Assembly: GCF_016638705.1 (NCBI RefSeq)
Contig: NZ_CP067341.1
Span: 5,087,501 to 5,151,500, forward strand
Direction: 5' to 3'
DNA from: Lysinibacillus agricola
Lineage (GTDB): Bacteria; Bacillota; Bacilli; Bacillales_A; Planococcaceae
Length of the DNA stretch: 64,000 nt
Position numbers and translations under genes: made by a program. Below are positions 22,531-34,600 of this stretch, piece after piece. The number at the start of each line of letters is the position of its first letter. The stretch's first letter is position 1. The notes under the pieces were generated by a model. The model saw nothing but the letters and a program-made list of their open reading frames with translations, was not told the origin of the DNA and ran no database searches.

Positions 22531-22574
22531 TTTCAATCCCTGCTATTAGTTTTCACCTCTAGCAGGGATTGAAA
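22531..22574. repeat. Perfect 15-bp inverted repeat downstream of tuf
   Basis: TTTCAATCCCTGCTA (22531-22545) and its exact complement (22560-22574) are separated by 14 nt. Neither strand has a convincing T-tract, so it is not a standard terminator. It lies between the tuf terminator and the family B repeat. Confidence 0.6.
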
Positions 22575-22671
22575 AAATCGCTATTTCTGCTTTTTTGGTA
22601 TTTCGCCAATTATGTATACATAAAATAATCTAATTCAAGTAAAATTATCAAATGTTCTTTACTCATTTTAA

Positions 22672-22712
22672 CATAAAAAACCAATCTGTAAGCGTCCCTA
22701 CAGATTGGTTTT
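22672..22712 (-). terminator. Terminator of tuf
   Basis: Perfect 12-bp stem (22679-22690 with 22699-22710, AACCAATCTGTA and its complement), 8-nt loop and T-tract on the minus strand, 25-60 nt after the tuf stop. It ends the str operon. Confidence 0.9.
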
Positions 22713-22734
22713 GAAAAATTAGCTTGCGCTAAAA

Positions 22735-23922
22735 TTATTTTTGGATAGAAGCAACTACGCCAGCGCCTACAGTACGGCCACCCTCACGGATAGAGAATTT
22801 AGTACCTTCTTCAAGAGCGATTGGAGCGATAAGTTCTACTGTCATTTCGATGTTATCGCCAGGCATTACCATTTCAACGCCTTCTGGTAAGTTACAGATA
22901 CCTGTTACGTCAGTTGTACGGAAGTAGAACTGAGGACGGTAGTTAGAGAAGAATGGAGTATGACGGCCACCCTCTTCTTTTGATAAAACGTAAACTTCAG
23001 CTTTGAAGTTAGTGTGTGGAGTGATTGAGCCTGGTTTAGCTAATACTTGACCACGTTGGATTTCTTCACGAGCTACACCACGAAGTAAAGCACCGATGTT
23101 GTCACCAGCTTCAGCGTAGTCTAATAATTTACGGAACATTTCAACGCCAGTTACAGTTGTAGATTTAGCTTCTTCAGCGATACCTACGATTTCAACTACG
23201 TCACCAACTTTAACTTGACCACGTTCAACACGGCCAGTTGCAACTGTACCACGACCAGTGATTGAGAATACGTCCTCAACTGGCATCATGAATGGTTTGT
23301 CAGTTTGACGTTCTGGAGTTGGGATGTAAGAGTCTACAGCGTCCATTAATTCAACGATTTTTGCTTCCCATTCTGCTTCGCCTTCAAGAGCTTTAAGAGC
23401 AGAACCTTTGATTACAGGAATATCGTCGCCTGGGAAGTCATATTCAGATAGTAGGTCACGGATTTCCATTTCTACTAATTCTAATAATTCTTCGTCGTCA
23501 ACCATATCACATTTGTTCATGAATACTACTAAGTATGGAACACCTACTTGACGAGATAAAAGGATGTGTTCACGAGTTTGTGGCATTGGGCCATCAGCAG
23601 CAGATACTACTAAGATACCGCCGTCCATTTGTGCAGCACCAGTGATCATGTTTTTAACATAGTCAGCGTGTCCTGGGCAGTCAACGTGTGCATAGTGACG
23701 AGTATCAGTTTCGTATTCTACGTGAGAAGTATTGATTGTGATACCACGTTCTTTTTCTTCTGGAGCGTTATCGATATCAGCGTATGATTTAGCTTCTCCA
23801 CCCATTTGTTTAGAAAGAACTGTTGCGATTGCAGCAGTTAAAGTTGTTTTACCATGGTCAACGTGTCCGATTGTACCAATGTTAGCATGCGTTTTTGAAC
23901 GGTCGAATTTTTCTTTAGCCAT
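22735..23922 (-). CDS. tuf: Elongation factor Tu
   Basis: EF-Tu, 395 residues, a GTPase that delivers aminoacyl-tRNA to the ribosome. G1 [11 protein letters not shown]2 [13 protein letters not shown]3 [12 protein letters not shown] and G4 MNKCDMV are present, followed by beta-barrel domains 2 and 3 ending in VASIQK. The start [16 protein letters not shown] follows GAGGAGGCAATCTCTA, and in-frame codons upstream are unlikely to be used. Last gene of the str operon, 139 nt after fusA. Confidence 0.99.
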   Translation of the reverse strand: MAKEKFDRSKTHANIGTIGHVDHGKTTLTAAIATVLSKQMGGEAKSYADIDNAPEEKERGITINTSHVEYETDTRHYAHVDCPGHADYVKNMITGAAQMDGGILVVSAADGPMPQTREHILLSRQVGVPYLVVFMNKCDMVDDEELLELVEMEIRDLLSEYDFPGDDIPVIKGSALKALEGEAEWEAKIVELMDAVDSYIPTPERQTDKPFMMPVEDVFSITGRGTVATGRVERGQVKVGDVVEIVGIAEEAKSTTVTGVEMFRKLLDYAEAGDNIGALLRGVAREEIQRGQVLAKPGSITPHTNFKAEVYVLSKEEGGRHTPFFSNYRPQFYFRTTDVTGICNLPEGVEMVMPGDNIEMTVELIAPIALEEGTKFSIREGGRTVGAGVVASIQK

Positions 23923-24061
23923 TAGAGATTGCCTCCTCAAAATTATATGTTTATATTTTTTAAAAAATTATAGAATGATTGCTGATAGCGAACGGGCCCA
24001 TCCGCCATCCCACAATCATAGCTTACAAATTAGTTATACTTTATGCAAGATGAAAATTCAA

Positions 24062-26140
24062 TTATTCACCTTTATTTTTTTTGATGATTTCAGCAGCGAT
24101 TGATTTCGGTACTTCTTCATAATGATCGAATGTCATTGAGAATACACCACGACCTTGCGTTGCTGAACGAAGAGTTGTTGCGTAACCAAACATTTCCGCT
24201 AAAGGAACCATTGCACGAACAACTTGAGAGTTACCGCGAGCATCCATACCCTCAACGCGTCCGCGACGAGAAGTAATGTTACCCATGATATCACCAAGGT
24301 ACTCTTCTGGAATTACAACTTCAACTTTCATCATTGGTTCTAAAATAACTGCATCACATTGTTTCGATGCTTCTTTAAGAGCCATAGATGCAGCAATTTT
24401 AAACGCCATCTCATTCGAGTCAACGTCATGGTAAGAACCGAATACTAATTTCGCTTTAATGTCGATTAGTGGGTAACCAGCTACTACACCGCGGTCAAGA
24501 GAGTCACGAAGACCAGCTTCTACTGCAGGAATGTATTCACGAGGTACTACACCACCAACGATAGCGTTTTCGAATTCAAAGCCTTTACCTTCTTCATTTG
24601 GAGAGAACTCAATCGTTACGTCTCCGTATTGTCCACGACCACCAGATTGGCGAGTGAATTTACCTTGAACTTTTGCAGAGCTACGGAATGTTTCACGGTA
24701 AGATACCATTGGAGCACCTACGTTAGCTTCTACTTTAAATTCACGGCGCATACGGTCAACTAAGATATCAAGGTGAAGCTCACCCATACCTGAGATGATT
24801 GTTTGTCCAGTTTCTGTGTCAGTGTGAGCACGGAAAGTTGGATCCTCTTCTTGAAGTTTTTGTAAAGCTTGACCCATTTTATCTTGGTCAGCTTTTGATT
24901 TTGGTTCTACAGAAAGAGAAATTACTGGCTCAGGGAACTCCATTGATTCAAGAATAACTAGGTTTTTCTCGTCACATAAAGTATCACCAGTAGTAGTATC
25001 TTTAAGACCTACTGCTGCTGCGATGTCCCCAGCAAATACTTTAGAGATCTCTTCACGAGAGTTTGCGTGCATTTGTAGGATACGGCCTACACGCTCACGT
25101 TTACCTTTAGAAGAGTTTTGTACGTATGAACCTGATTCTAATGTTCCAGAGTACACACGGAAGAAAGTTAATTTACCTACGAATGGATCAGTCATAACTT
25201 TGAATGCAAGAGCTGAGAATGGCTCTGCATCAGAAGATTTACGTACTAACTCTTCGTCACCATCAACTGAAGTACCGTTGATTGCTGGTACATCAATTGG
25301 AGATGGTAAGTAATCTACAACTGCATTTAACATTGGGCGTACGCCTTTGTGTTTGAATGCTGTACCACAGATTACTGGGTAAAATTCTACTGCGATCGTA
25401 GCACGACGGATAGCCGCTTTAAGTTCAGCAACAGTGATTTCTTCGCCTTCTAAATATTTTTCCATGATATCTTCATCAACACTTGCAACAGCATCGATTA
25501 ATTTTTCACGGTATTCTTCAGCTTGTTCGCGGTATTCTTCAGGAATTTCGCCCTCAGTTACTGCTGTACCTTTTTCGTCGCCGTAGAAAGTAGCTTTCAT
25601 TTCAACTAAGTCAATGATTGCTGAGAACTGGTCTTCAGCTCCGATAGGTAATTGGATAGGATGAGCGTTTGCTTGTAAACGATCGTGTAGAGTTCCTACA
25701 GAATATAGGAAATCTGCTCCTGTTTTATCCATTTTGTTAATGAACACGATACGTGGAACGCCGTAAGTTGTAGCTTGACGCCATACTGTTTCAGTTTGAG
25801 GTTCAACACCAGATTGAGCATCAAGAACTGTTACAGCACCATCAAGTACGCGTAGTGAACGTTCAACTTCTACAGTGAAGTCTACGTGTCCAGGAGTATC
25901 GATGATGTTTACACGGTGGCCGTCCCATTGAGCTGTTGTTGCAGCAGAAGTGATTGTGATACCACGTTCTTGCTCTTGCTCCATCCAGTCCATTTGAGAA
26001 GCGCCTTCATGAGTTTCACCGATTTTGTGAATCTTACCTGTGTAATAAAGGATACGCTCAGTTGTTGTTGTTTTACCAGCATCAATGTGAGCCATGATCC
26101 CAATATTACGTGTATTCTCTAGGGAGAATTCGCGTTTCAT
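24062..26140 (-). CDS. fusA: Elongation factor G
   Basis: EF-G, 692 residues, a translocase GTPase. Domain I shows [48 protein letters not shown] and NKMDKTG. Domains II-V follow, with conserved [18 protein letters not shown] and the C-terminal RGRVEGMD region. It lies 48 nt after rpsG with an AAGGAG-type ribosome-binding site, in the order rpsL-rpsG-fusA-tuf. Confidence 0.99.
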   Translation of the reverse strand: MKREFSLENTRNIGIMAHIDAGKTTTTERILYYTGKIHKIGETHEGASQMDWMEQEQERGITITSAATTAQWDGHRVNIIDTPGHVDFTVEVERSLRVLDGAVTVLDAQSGVEPQTETVWRQATTYGVPRIVFINKMDKTGADFLYSVGTLHDRLQANAHPIQLPIGAEDQFSAIIDLVEMKATFYGDEKGTAVTEGEIPEEYREQAEEYREKLIDAVASVDEDIMEKYLEGEEITVAELKAAIRRATIAVEFYPVICGTAFKHKGVRPMLNAVVDYLPSPIDVPAINGTSVDGDEELVRKSSDAEPFSALAFKVMTDPFVGKLTFFRVYSGTLESGSYVQNSSKGKRERVGRILQMHANSREEISKVFAGDIAAAVGLKDTTTGDTLCDEKNLVILESMEFPEPVISLSVEPKSKADQDKMGQALQKLQEEDPTFRAHTDTETGQTIISGMGELHLDILVDRMRREFKVEANVGAPMVSYRETFRSSAKVQGKFTRQSGGRGQYGDVTIEFSPNEEGKGFEFENAIVGGVVPREYIPAVEAGLRDSLDRGVVAGYPLIDIKAKLVFGSYHDVDSNEMAFKIAASMALKEASKQCDAVILEPMMKVEVVIPEEYLGDIMGNITSRRGRVEGMDARGNSQVVRAMVPLAEMFGYATTLRSATQGRGVFSMTFDHYEEVPKSIAAEIIKKNKGE

Positions 26141-26188
26141 TAGGTATTTCTCCTTCCATATTGAGCATATGCGATGTTTAGATATTAA

Positions 26189-26659
26189 TTACCAACGGTA
26201 GTGAGCGAATGCTTTGTTTGCTTCCGCCATTTTGTGCATATCTTCACGTTTTTTAACTGATGCACCTGTGTTGTTAGAAGCATCAAGGATTTCGTTAGCT
26301 AAACGTTCTTCCATCGTTTTTTCACCACGAAGACGAGCGTAGTTAACTAGGTAACGAAGACCTAAAGTTGTACGACGTTCTGGACGTACTTCTACTGGCA
26401 CTTGGTAGTTAGAACCACCAACACGGCGAGCGCGTACTTCAAGAACTGGCATTACGTTATTTAGAGCAGCTTCGAATACTTCAATTGGATTTTCACCAGA
26501 ACGTTCTTTAACAATTTCGAACGCACCGTATAAAATCTTTTGAGAAGTACCTCTTTTACCATCAACCATCATTTTATTAATTAAACGAGTTACTAGTTTT
26601 GAACTATAAATTGGATCTGGTAACACGTCACGTTTGGAAACAGGACCTTTACGAGGCAT
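26189..26659 (-). CDS. rpsG: 30S ribosomal protein S7
   Basis: S7, 156 residues, nucleates assembly of the 30S head and contacts E-site t[21 protein letters not shown] and [16 protein letters not shown] are typical. S7 regulates the str operon in E. coli through the rpsL-rpsG spacer, and here that 149-nt spacer contains a strong hairpin (26725-26761). Confidence 0.98.
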   Translation of the reverse strand: MPRKGPVSKRDVLPDPIYSSKLVTRLINKMMVDGKRGTSQKILYGAFEIVKERSGENPIEVFEAALNNVMPVLEVRARRVGGSNYQVPVEVRPERRTTLGLRYLVNYARLRGEKTMEERLANEILDASNNTGASVKKREDMHKMAEANKAFAHYRW

Positions 26660-26724
26660 GTGTTTTCCTCCTTTCGAATAGTTATCGATTTATTTTATAA
26701 GAATTACCTTGTCATAGTTGCCGG

Positions 26725-26761
26725 GCAAATTTCCAATCTGCTAGCAAGATTGAAAATTTGC
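26725..26761 (-). promoter_or_regulatory. Hairpin in the rpsL-rpsG spacer
   Basis: A 15-bp stem with one G-U pair (26725-26739 with 26747-26761) and a 7-nt loop, and no T-tract behind it. The position matches the intercistronic S7 target of enterobacteria, though the sequence is not recognisably similar. Confidence 0.5.
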
Positions 26762-26808
26762 GACTACTACTTCAAGTCCATTATTAAGCAACGCTCAATA
26801 ATGTTAAA

Positions 26809-27228
26809 TTATTTTTTTTCTTTAGGGCGTTTTGTTCCGTATTTAGAACGTGATTGTAAACGACCGTTTACACCAGCTGTATCAAGAGCACCACGTACGA
26901 TATGGTAACGAACACCCGCTAAGTCTTTTACGCGTCCGCCACGGATAAGAACAACACTGTGCTCTTGTAAGTTGTGGCCTTCACCTGGGATATAAGCTGT
27001 AACCTCGATTTGGTTAGTTAAACGTACACGAGCGTATTTACGTAACGCTGAGTTTGGTTTACGAGGTGTCATTGTACCTACACGAGTACAAACTCCGCGT
27101 TTTTGTGGAGATTTAACATCAGTTAAAGATTTTTTAAATGAGTTATATCCTTTGTTTAACGCTGGTGATTTTGATTTCGTGCTTTTAGATTGACGAGGCT
27201 TACGTACTAATTGGTTAATTGTAGGCAT
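26809..27228 (-). CDS. rpsL: 30S ribosomal protein S12 with Arg56/Ala104
   Basis: S12, 139 residues, at the decoding centre. [31 protein letters not shown] and [20 protein letters not shown] are typical. Position 56 is Arg (codon CGT, 27061-27063) in [13 protein letters not shown] where most bacteria have Lys (E. coli Lys43, B. subtilis Lys56). Position 104 is Ala (26917-26919) in KDLAGVRYH, normally Pro (E. coli Pro91). Both are established streptomycin-resistance positions. First gene of the str operon, 98 nt after rplGB. Confidence 0.98.
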   Translation of the reverse strand: MPTINQLVRKPRQSKSTKSKSPALNKGYNSFKKSLTDVKSPQKRGVCTRVGTMTPRKPNSALRKYARVRLTNQIEVTAYIPGEGHNLQEHSVVLIRGGRVKDLAGVRYHIVRGALDTAGVNGRLQSRSKYGTKRPKEKK

Positions 27229-27326
27229 CGATTTTTCCTCCCTTCATTTATTCCTTGTTAATACCACACATCCAGGTGGTTCATTTTTTGGGTAAAAACA
27301 AAGTCTTTGTGTTTAATACACAAAAA

Positions 27327-27575
27327 CTACTCTACAGTAATCGCAACTACCGCAGCTCCAACATGGATTCCACAGGCCTTGCCCAGTTCCTTTTTCGACT
27401 CAACAAGAATAACTGGTATACCAATTTCTCTCGCGAAAGATATGGCCGAATCGGTTACCCAATTGTCTGCATCGAGTGCCACAAAAAGTTCTTTCACTGA
27501 ACCGGCTCGTATTGCTTTTACTGCTTGCTTTGTACCTATGATTGTTTGACTAGCCCTTACTCTATCATAAGACAT
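27327..27575 (-). CDS. rplGB: L7Ae-family RNA-binding protein (YbxF/RplGB)
   Basis: An 82-residue member of the L7Ae/L30e family, a kink-turn RNA binder. [20 protein letters not shown] and the [15 protein letters not shown] end match B. subtilis YbxF. The start [10 protein letters not shown] has GGAGG 8 nt upstream, and an earlier in-frame start would overlap it. Location between rpoC and rpsL is the usual one. Its cellular function is not settled. Confidence 0.93.
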   Translation of the reverse strand: MSYDRVRASQTIIGTKQAVKAIRAGSVKELFVALDADNWVTDSAISFAREIGIPVILVESKKELGKACGIHVGAAVVAITVE

Positions 27576-27657
27576 TTTCATATCCTCCAAAGTACAGACA
27601 GTTAACTATCAACCTTCAATATATTATCATTACCAATTTCGACTGTCAACTCATATC

Positions 27658-27702
27658 TTTAAAAAGTCCGAAGAGATGATGAAAAAACATCCCCTCGGCA
27701 CT
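27658..27702 (-). terminator. Terminator after rpoC
   Basis: Minus-strand imperfect stem (GTGCCGAGGGGATG with CATCATCTCTTCGGAC, one bulge) and a T-loop, followed by five T. It lies just beyond the rpoC stop and before rplGB. Confidence 0.65.
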
Positions 27703-27712
27703 TATTTAATGA

Positions 27713-30700
27713 TTATTCAGCAGAAATTAGATTTTCTGTGTCAAGCTCATCTTTTTCAATACGGATTTGACGGTAACGTTGCATACCAGTACCTGCAGGA
27801 ACAAGTTTACCGATAATTACGTTTTCCTTCAGACCTAGAAGTTCATCACGTTTTCCTTTAATAGCAGCATCCGTTAACACACGAGTTGTTTCTTGGAATG
27901 ATGCAGCAGATAAGAATGATTCTGTTTCAAGAGAAGCTTTTGTAATACCTAGGATAACAGGACGACAAGTTGCAGGGTTTTTGCCTTTTAACACAGCATC
28001 TGCATTTGCTTCTGAGAATTGGTGGATGTCTAGTAATGATCCTGGTAATAATTCTGTATCACCAGCTTCAATTACACGTACTTTACGAAGCATTTGGCGA
28101 ACCATTACCTCGATATGTTTATCTCCAATTTCTACCCCTTGCATACGGTATACTTTTTGTACTTCTTTTAATAGATATTCCTGAACTGTTGAAACGTCTT
28201 TAACTTTTAACAATTGTTTTGGATCGATAGAACCTTCTGTTAATACTTGACCACGTTCTACAAAGTCGCCTTCTTGTACTTTCAGACGAGCATTGTAAGG
28301 CGCTGCGTATTTACGTGTTTCTACTTCACCTTCAATTGTAATCTCTTTTAGACCTTCACGAATTTCAGTGATGTCTGAAACAGTACCTGCGATATCAGAA
28401 ATAACTGATTGCCCTTTAGGATTACGTGCTTCAAAAATCTCTTGGATACGTGGAAGACCTTGTGTAATATCATCCCCGGCAACCCCACCTGTATGGAATG
28501 TACGCATTGTTAATTGTGTACCTGGTTCACCGATTGATTGAGCCGCAATAATACCAACTGCTTCTCCAACTTCAACCTCTTCACCTGTTGCTAAGTTCAT
28601 GCCGTAACATTTTTTACATACGCCATGTTTTGTATTACATGTAAACGCAGAACGGATTGTCACTTCTTCGATACCTAGCTCTATAATGATACGAGCAATA
28701 TCTTGATCGATTAATCCGTCTTTTGCTAAAATCACTTCGCCTGTTTCTGGATGATAGATTGTTTTCTTCGTATGACGACCAACAATACGTTCGTCTAACG
28801 CTTCGATTAACTCTGTACCTTCCATTAACGCTCCAATTGTTAAACCGCGGTCAGTTCCACAGTCATCTTCACGAACGATAACATCTTGTGCTACGTCTAC
28901 TAGACGACGAGTTAAGTAACCTGAATCGGCAGTTTTCAGGGCTGTATCGGCAAGACCTTTACGAGCACCATGTGTAGAGATGAAGTATTCCAATACCGTT
29001 AAACCTTCACGGAATGATGATTTGATTGGAAGTTCGATGATACGACCAGCCGGGTTGGCCATCAGACCACGCATACCTGCTAACTGAGTAAAGTTAGATG
29101 CGTTACCACGGGCACCTGAGTCAGACATCATAAAGATTGGGTTTGTTTTCTCAAGCGACTTCATTAGCTTCGATTGAATTTCATCTTTCGCAGCACTCCA
29201 ACTTGAGATAACGCGATCATAACGCTCATCTTCTGTGATGAAACCACGACGGAATTGCGCCTGAACTTTATCTACTTTTTCTTGAGCTTCCGCTAAGATT
29301 TCACCTTTATCTGGTAATACGACGATGTCAGATACACCTACAGTGATACCAGCACGTGTTGAATATTTGAATCCTAGGTTCTTCATGCGGTCAAGCATTT
29401 TAGATGTTTCAGTGATGTGGAAACGTTTAAATACTTCAGCAATGATATTACCTAAGAATTTTTTACGGAATGGGTTTACAACTGGTACCGATGCAAAGTG
29501 TTTGCGTAGCACAGCTGTGCGTTGTGCTTCCACTTTACCTTTTTCATCAAGCCCATTATATGCAGCATCTGCTTCAAGCTCTTTTAACGTTTCTTCATCA
29601 ATTGTTAAGTTAACAAAGTATTTGTCTGGTGTTTCTTGCTCTAAGTTGAAATCAGTTGGCTCGTTAATGTATGGGAATGATTTCGGCAAGATTTCGTTAA
29701 AGATTACTTTACCAACAGTCGTTAATAGGAACATATTATTTTGTTCTTCAGTAAATGTTGGATTATTTAGCGAACTTGCTTTAATTGCAATACGAGTATG
29801 CAAGTGAACATGACCTGTATCATAAGCAATTAATACTTCATTTGGCCCATAGAAAATTGTTCCTTCGCCGCGAGCTGCTTCACGCTCAAGCGTTAAGTAG
29901 TAGTTTCCTAATACCATATCTTGAGATGGTGTTACAACTGGTTTACCGTCTTTCGGGTTCAGGATATTTTGTGCAGCAAGCATTAGAAGACGAGCTTCTG
30001 CTTGTGCTTCTGCTGATAATGGTACGTGAACCGCCATTTGGTCACCATCGAAGTCAGCGTTATAAGCTGTACATACTAATGGGTGAAGACGAATAGCACG
30101 ACCTTCAACTAGTGTTGGTTCAAACGCTTGAATCCCAAGACGGTGAAGCGTTGGTGCACGGTTTAGTAATACTGGATGCTCGCGAATCACATCTTCTAAA
30201 ACATCCCATACATCGTTGTTTAAACGCTCAATTTTACGTTTAGCTGATTTAATATTATGAGCAAGACCACGTTCTACTAACTCTTTCATTACGAAAGGCT
30301 TGAATAGCTCAATTGCCATTTCTTTTGGTAGACCGCATTGATACATTTTTAAGTTTGGACCTACTACGATAACCGAACGACCAGAGTAGTCAACACGTTT
30401 ACCAAGTAAGTTTTGACGGAAACGACCTTGTTTACCTTTCAGCATATGTGAAAGTGATTTTAATGGACGGTTACCAGGACCTGTTACAGGACGACCACGA
30501 CGACCATTATCAATTAATGCATCAACAGCTTCTTGTAACATACGTTTTTCGTTTTGTACGATGATACTTGGAGCACCAAGATCTAGTAAACGTTTCAAAC
30601 GGTTATTACGGTTGATTACACGACGATATAAATCATTTAAGTCAGAAGTAGCAAAACGCCCACCATCTAATTGCACCATCGGACGAAGCTCCGGTGGAAT

Positions 30701-31399
30701 AACTGGTAGTACATCTAAAATCATCCATTCAGGAGAGTTGCCTGAGTTACGGAATGATTCAACAACTTCAAGACGTTTAATTGCACGAGTACGACGTTGA
30801 CCTTGTGCTGATTTCAACTCTTCTTTTAAAGATTGAGTTTCATCTTCAAGATCAATTTTGCCTAGCAATTTCTTAATTGCTTCTGCACCCATAGACGCTT
30901 CGAATGTGTTACCGAATTTTTCACGGTATGCACGGTACTCTTTTTCAGAAAGTAGTTGTTTACTTTCTAAGTTTGTAGCACCTGGCTCAATTACAACGTA
31001 GGATGCAAAGTAAATTACTTCTTCTAATGCACGTGGGGACATATCTAAAATAAGACCCATACGGCTAGGAATACCTTTGAAGTACCAGATATGAGAAACT
31101 GGTGCTGCTAATTCGATGTGGCCCATACGTTCACGACGAACTTTCGCGCGTGTTACTTCAACTCCACAACGATCACAAACTACGCCTTTATAGCGTACAC
31201 GCTTGTATTTACCACAATGACATTCCCAATCCTTAGTTGGACCGAAAATACGCTCACAGAATAAACCATCTTTTTCTGGTTTTAATGTACGATAGTTAAT
31301 TGTTTCAGGTTTTTTAACTTCACCGTATGACCAAGAACGAATCTTGTCAGGAGAAGCTAAACCAATTTTCATATATTCAAATTCATTAACGTCTATCAA
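27713..31399 (-). CDS. rpoC: DNA-directed RNA polymerase subunit beta'
   Basis: Beta' subunit, 1228 residues. Zinc ribbon 1 ([20 protein letters not shown]) lies near residues 60-80. The invariant [12 protein letters not shown], whose three Asp bind catalytic Mg2+, is near residue 450. The trigger-loop region ([12 protein letters not shown]) and zinc site 2 ([13 protein letters not shown]) follow. The likely start is TTG (31397-31399) after GGGAGGTAGGC, as in B. subtilis, where rpoC also begins with TTG. Unusually, 208-217 nt with a terminator and a possible promoter separate it from rpoB. Confidence 0.99.
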   Translation of the reverse strand: MIDVNEFEYMKIGLASPDKIRSWSYGEVKKPETINYRTLKPEKDGLFCERIFGPTKDWECHCGKYKRVRYKGVVCDRCGVEVTRAKVRRERMGHIELAAPVSHIWYFKGIPSRMGLILDMSPRALEEVIYFASYVVIEPGATNLESKQLLSEKEYRAYREKFGNTFEASMGAEAIKKLLGKIDLEDETQSLKEELKSAQGQRRTRAIKRLEVVESFRNSGNSPEWMILDVLPVIPPELRPMVQLDGGRFATSDLNDLYRRVINRNNRLKRLLDLGAPSIIVQNEKRMLQEAVDALIDNGRRGRPVTGPGNRPLKSLSHMLKGKQGRFRQNLLGKRVDYSGRSVIVVGPNLKMYQCGLPKEMAIELFKPFVMKELVERGLAHNIKSAKRKIERLNNDVWDVLEDVIREHPVLLNRAPTLHRLGIQAFEPTLVEGRAIRLHPLVCTAYNADFDGDQMAVHVPLSAEAQAEARLLMLAAQNILNPKDGKPVVTPSQDMVLGNYYLTLEREAARGEGTIFYGPNEVLIAYDTGHVHLHTRIAIKASSLNNPTFTEEQNNMFLLTTVGKVIFNEILPKSFPYINEPTDFNLEQETPDKYFVNLTIDEETLKELEADAAYNGLDEKGKVEAQRTAVLRKHFASVPVVNPFRKKFLGNIIAEVFKRFHITETSKMLDRMKNLGFKYSTRAGITVGVSDIVVLPDKGEILAEAQEKVDKVQAQFRRGFITEDERYDRVISSWSAAKDEIQSKLMKSLEKTNPIFMMSDSGARGNASNFTQLAGMRGLMANPAGRIIELPIKSSFREGLTVLEYFISTHGARKGLADTALKTADSGYLTRRLVDVAQDVIVREDDCGTDRGLTIGALMEGTELIEALDERIVGRHTKKTIYHPETGEVILAKDGLIDQDIARIIIELGIEEVTIRSAFTCNTKHGVCKKCYGMNLATGEEVEVGEAVGIIAAQSIGEPGTQLTMRTFHTGGVAGDDITQGLPRIQEIFEARNPKGQSVISDIAGTVSDITEIREGLKEITIEGEVETRKYAAPYNARLKVQEGDFVERGQVLTEGSIDPKQLLKVKDVSTVQEYLLKEVQKVYRMQGVEIGDKHIEVMVRQMLRKVRVIEAGDTELLPGSLLDIHQFSEANADAVLKGKNPATCRPVILGITKASLETESFLSAASFQETTRVLTDAAIKGKRDELLGLKENVIIGKLVPAGTGMQRYRQIRIEKDELDTENLISAE

Positions 31400-31438
31400 G
31401 GAGCCTACCTCCCTCTAGTATAGGTCTTTAAAAAGACT

Positions 31439-31467
31439 CTTTTACGCAGCTCGATAATCGTTTGCAA
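31439..31467 (-). promoter_or_regulatory. Possible promoter before rpoC
   Basis: Minus strand: TTGCAA (31462-31467), 17-nt spacer, TAAAAG (31439-31444), ending 40 nt before the rpoC start and downstream of the terminator at 31515-31555. Moderate consensus match. Confidence 0.4.
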
Positions 31468-31514
31468 GAATCATTTCTCTTTAGCAAAAGATTAAAAATA
31501 GAATGATTTATTGA

Positions 31515-31555
31515 AAGAAAAAGCCGGACAGGGCGTTAAATCCTGCCCGACTAAT
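31515..31555 (-). terminator. Terminator-like hairpin between rpoB and rpoC
   Basis: Minus-strand stem GTCGGGCAGG with CCTGTCCGGC (10 positions including G-U pairs), 9-nt loop, and TTTTTC behind. It lies about 55-90 nt after the rpoB stop. Probably a partial terminator, since rpoC is normally co-transcribed. Confidence 0.75.
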
Positions 31556-31607
31556 TTGAAAAATAACTTTGACCGTGTTCACAAAGAATGTGAATTAACG
31601 TTTTCCA

Positions 31608-34600
31608 TTATTCAAAAGACTCTACTGGCTCTTCTTCTGTATCTGGCTTTGATGCAATGTTAAGTGCGTCAGCTGGTTGAAGATCCTCTTCTTCGTCTAA
31701 GTCGCGAAGCTCTACCTCTTCATCATTGACCGTTAACATTTTCACATCCATACCAAGAGATTGAAGCTCTTTAATCAATACTTTGAATGATTCAGGAACG
31801 CCTGGCTCTGGTACACTTTCACCTTTAACGATTGCTTCGTATGTCTTCACACGACCAACAACGTCATCGGATTTAACTGTTAAGATTTCTTGAAGTGTAT
31901 AGGCAGCACCATATGCTTCAAGTGCCCATACCTCCATCTCACCAAAGCGTTGTCCACCGAACTGTGCTTTACCGCCAAGTGGCTGTTGAGTAACAAGTGA
32001 GTAAGGACCTGTTGAACGTGCGTGAAGTTTATCATCAACCATGTGAGCAAGTTTGATCATGTACATGATCCCTACTGATACACGGTTATCGAATGGTTCA
32101 CCTGAACGTCCATCATACAGGATTGTTTTACCATCACGGTTCATACCTGCCTCTTCCATTGTCTCCCAAACATCTTCTTCGTTGGCACCATCGAATACTG
32201 GAGTTGCCATATGAACGCCTAGGTAACGAGAAGCCATACCTAAGTGTAATTCCAAAACTTGTCCGATGTTCATACGAGAAGGTACACCAAGTGGGTTTAA
32301 CATGATATCAACAGGAGTACCGTCTGGCATGAATGGCATATCCTCTTCCGGTAAGATACGAGAGATAACCCCTTTGTTACCATGACGTCCGGCCATTTTG
32401 TCCCCTACGCGAATTTTACGCTTTTGAACAATGTAAGCACGAACTAATTGGTTAACACCTGGTGGTAATTCATCGCCATCTTCACGGTTAAATACTTTCA
32501 CGTCAAGAATAATACCGCCAGCACCATGTGGTACACGTAATGAAGTATCACGAACTTCACGAGCTTTTTCTCCAAAGATAGCATGTAATAAGCGTTCTTC
32601 AGCAGTTAATTCTGTAACCCCTTTAGGTGTTACTTTACCTACAAGAATGTCACCATCACGTACCTCCGCACCAATGCGGATAATACCACGTTCATCTAAA
32701 TTACGAAGTGCATCTTCCCCAACGTTTGGAATATCGCGAGTGATTTCTTCAGGTCCTAATTTTGTATCACGAGACTCTGATTCGTATTCTTCAATATGAA
32801 CAGATGTATAAACATCGTCTTTTACAAGGCGTTCGCTCATGATAACAGCATCCTCATAGTTAAAGCCGTTCCAAGTCATGAACGCAACAAGTACGTTACG
32901 ACCAAGAGCAAGTTCACCTTTTTCCATAGATGGGCCATCTGCTAAAATGTCACGAGGTTTCACACGTTCGCCAACTTTTACAAGAGGGCGTTGGTTGTAT
33001 GAAGTACCTTGGTTAGAACGAATGAATTTTTGTAATTTATATTTTGTTAAATCGCCTTTAACCTCTTTACCGTCAACGACTTCAATACGGCGAACATGGA
33101 TAGAGCGAGCTTCAACATGCTCAACAATACCATCATATTTCGCTACTACAGCCGCACCTGAGTCACGCGCATCAACATGTTCCATACCAGTACCAACAAA
33201 TGGTGCTTCTGGATTAAGAAGAGGAACCGCTTGACGTTGCATGTTGGCACCCATAAGTGCACGGTTTGAGTCATCGTTTTCTAAGAACGGGATACATGCA
33301 GTCGCAGCTGAAACTACTTGTTTAGGAGATACGTCCATGTAGTCCATTAGAGATTTATTAAATACTGTATTATCCCCTCGGAAACGACCTACTACTTCGT
33401 CTTTAGCAAATGTACCATCAGGATTTAATAGTGAGTTCGCTTGTGCTACATAGTAGTTATCTTCTTCGTCAGCTGTTAAATAATCAATGTGATCCGTTAC
33501 TTTACCTGTTTCGTGGTCAATATGACGATAAGGCGTTTCAATGAATCCGAATTTATTTACTCTGGCAAATGAAGATAATGAGTTAATTAAACCAATGTTT
33601 GGACCCTCTGGTGTCTCGATTGGACACATACGGCCATAGTGAGAATAGTGAACGTCACGTACTTCCATACCAGCACGCTCACGTGTTAAACCACCAGGTC
33701 CTAATGCAGATAGACGACGTTTGTGTGTTAACTCTGCCAGTGGGTTTGTTTGGTCCATGAATTGTGATAATTGAGAGCTACCAAAGAACTCTTTAATTGA
33801 CGCAATCACTGGACGAATATTAATTAATTGTTGTGGTACGATAGCAGCTGTATCGTTAATAGACATACGCTCACGTACTACACGTTCCATACGGGATAAA
33901 CCAATACGGAATTGGTTTTGTAACAGCTCACCAACAGAGCGCAGACGACGGTTACCTAGGTGGTCGATATCATCTGTTGCCCCTACTTGGTAAAGTAAGT
34001 TGAAGAAATAACTTACTGAAGATAATACGTCAGCAGGTGTAATATTCTTCACTTCTTCATCGATGTACGCATTACTAATAATATTGATTTCTTTTTGTGC
34101 TTCATCTTTTGGTGCATAAATTTTAATAGACTGGATTGTTACATCATCCTCAAGTACTCCGCCTACTTGTGATAAAGTGCGGAAACCGATGCCTTTTGAT
34201 GAATCTTCTAGATACGGTAAGATTTTATCTAAAGTACGACGGTCAAGAATTGTACCCTTCTCTACTAAAATTTCGCCTGTTTCTGGGTCTACAAGCGTTT
34301 CAGCAATCGTTTGGTTAAATAAACGATTTTTGATATGAAGCTTTTTATTCATTTTGTAGCGACCAACATTCGCTAAATCATAGCGTTTCGCATCGAAGAA
34401 ACGAGAGTATAATAAACTCTTCGCACTTTCAACTGTTGGTGGCTCACCTGGACGTAAACGTTCATAGATTTCTAAAAGTGCTTTTTCTGTACTTTCAGAG
34501 TTATCCTTCTCTAACGTATTACGTAAATATTCATTATCTCCGATAATATCGATAATTTCTTGGTCTGAACCGAAGCCTAATGCACGAAGTAACACTGTTA

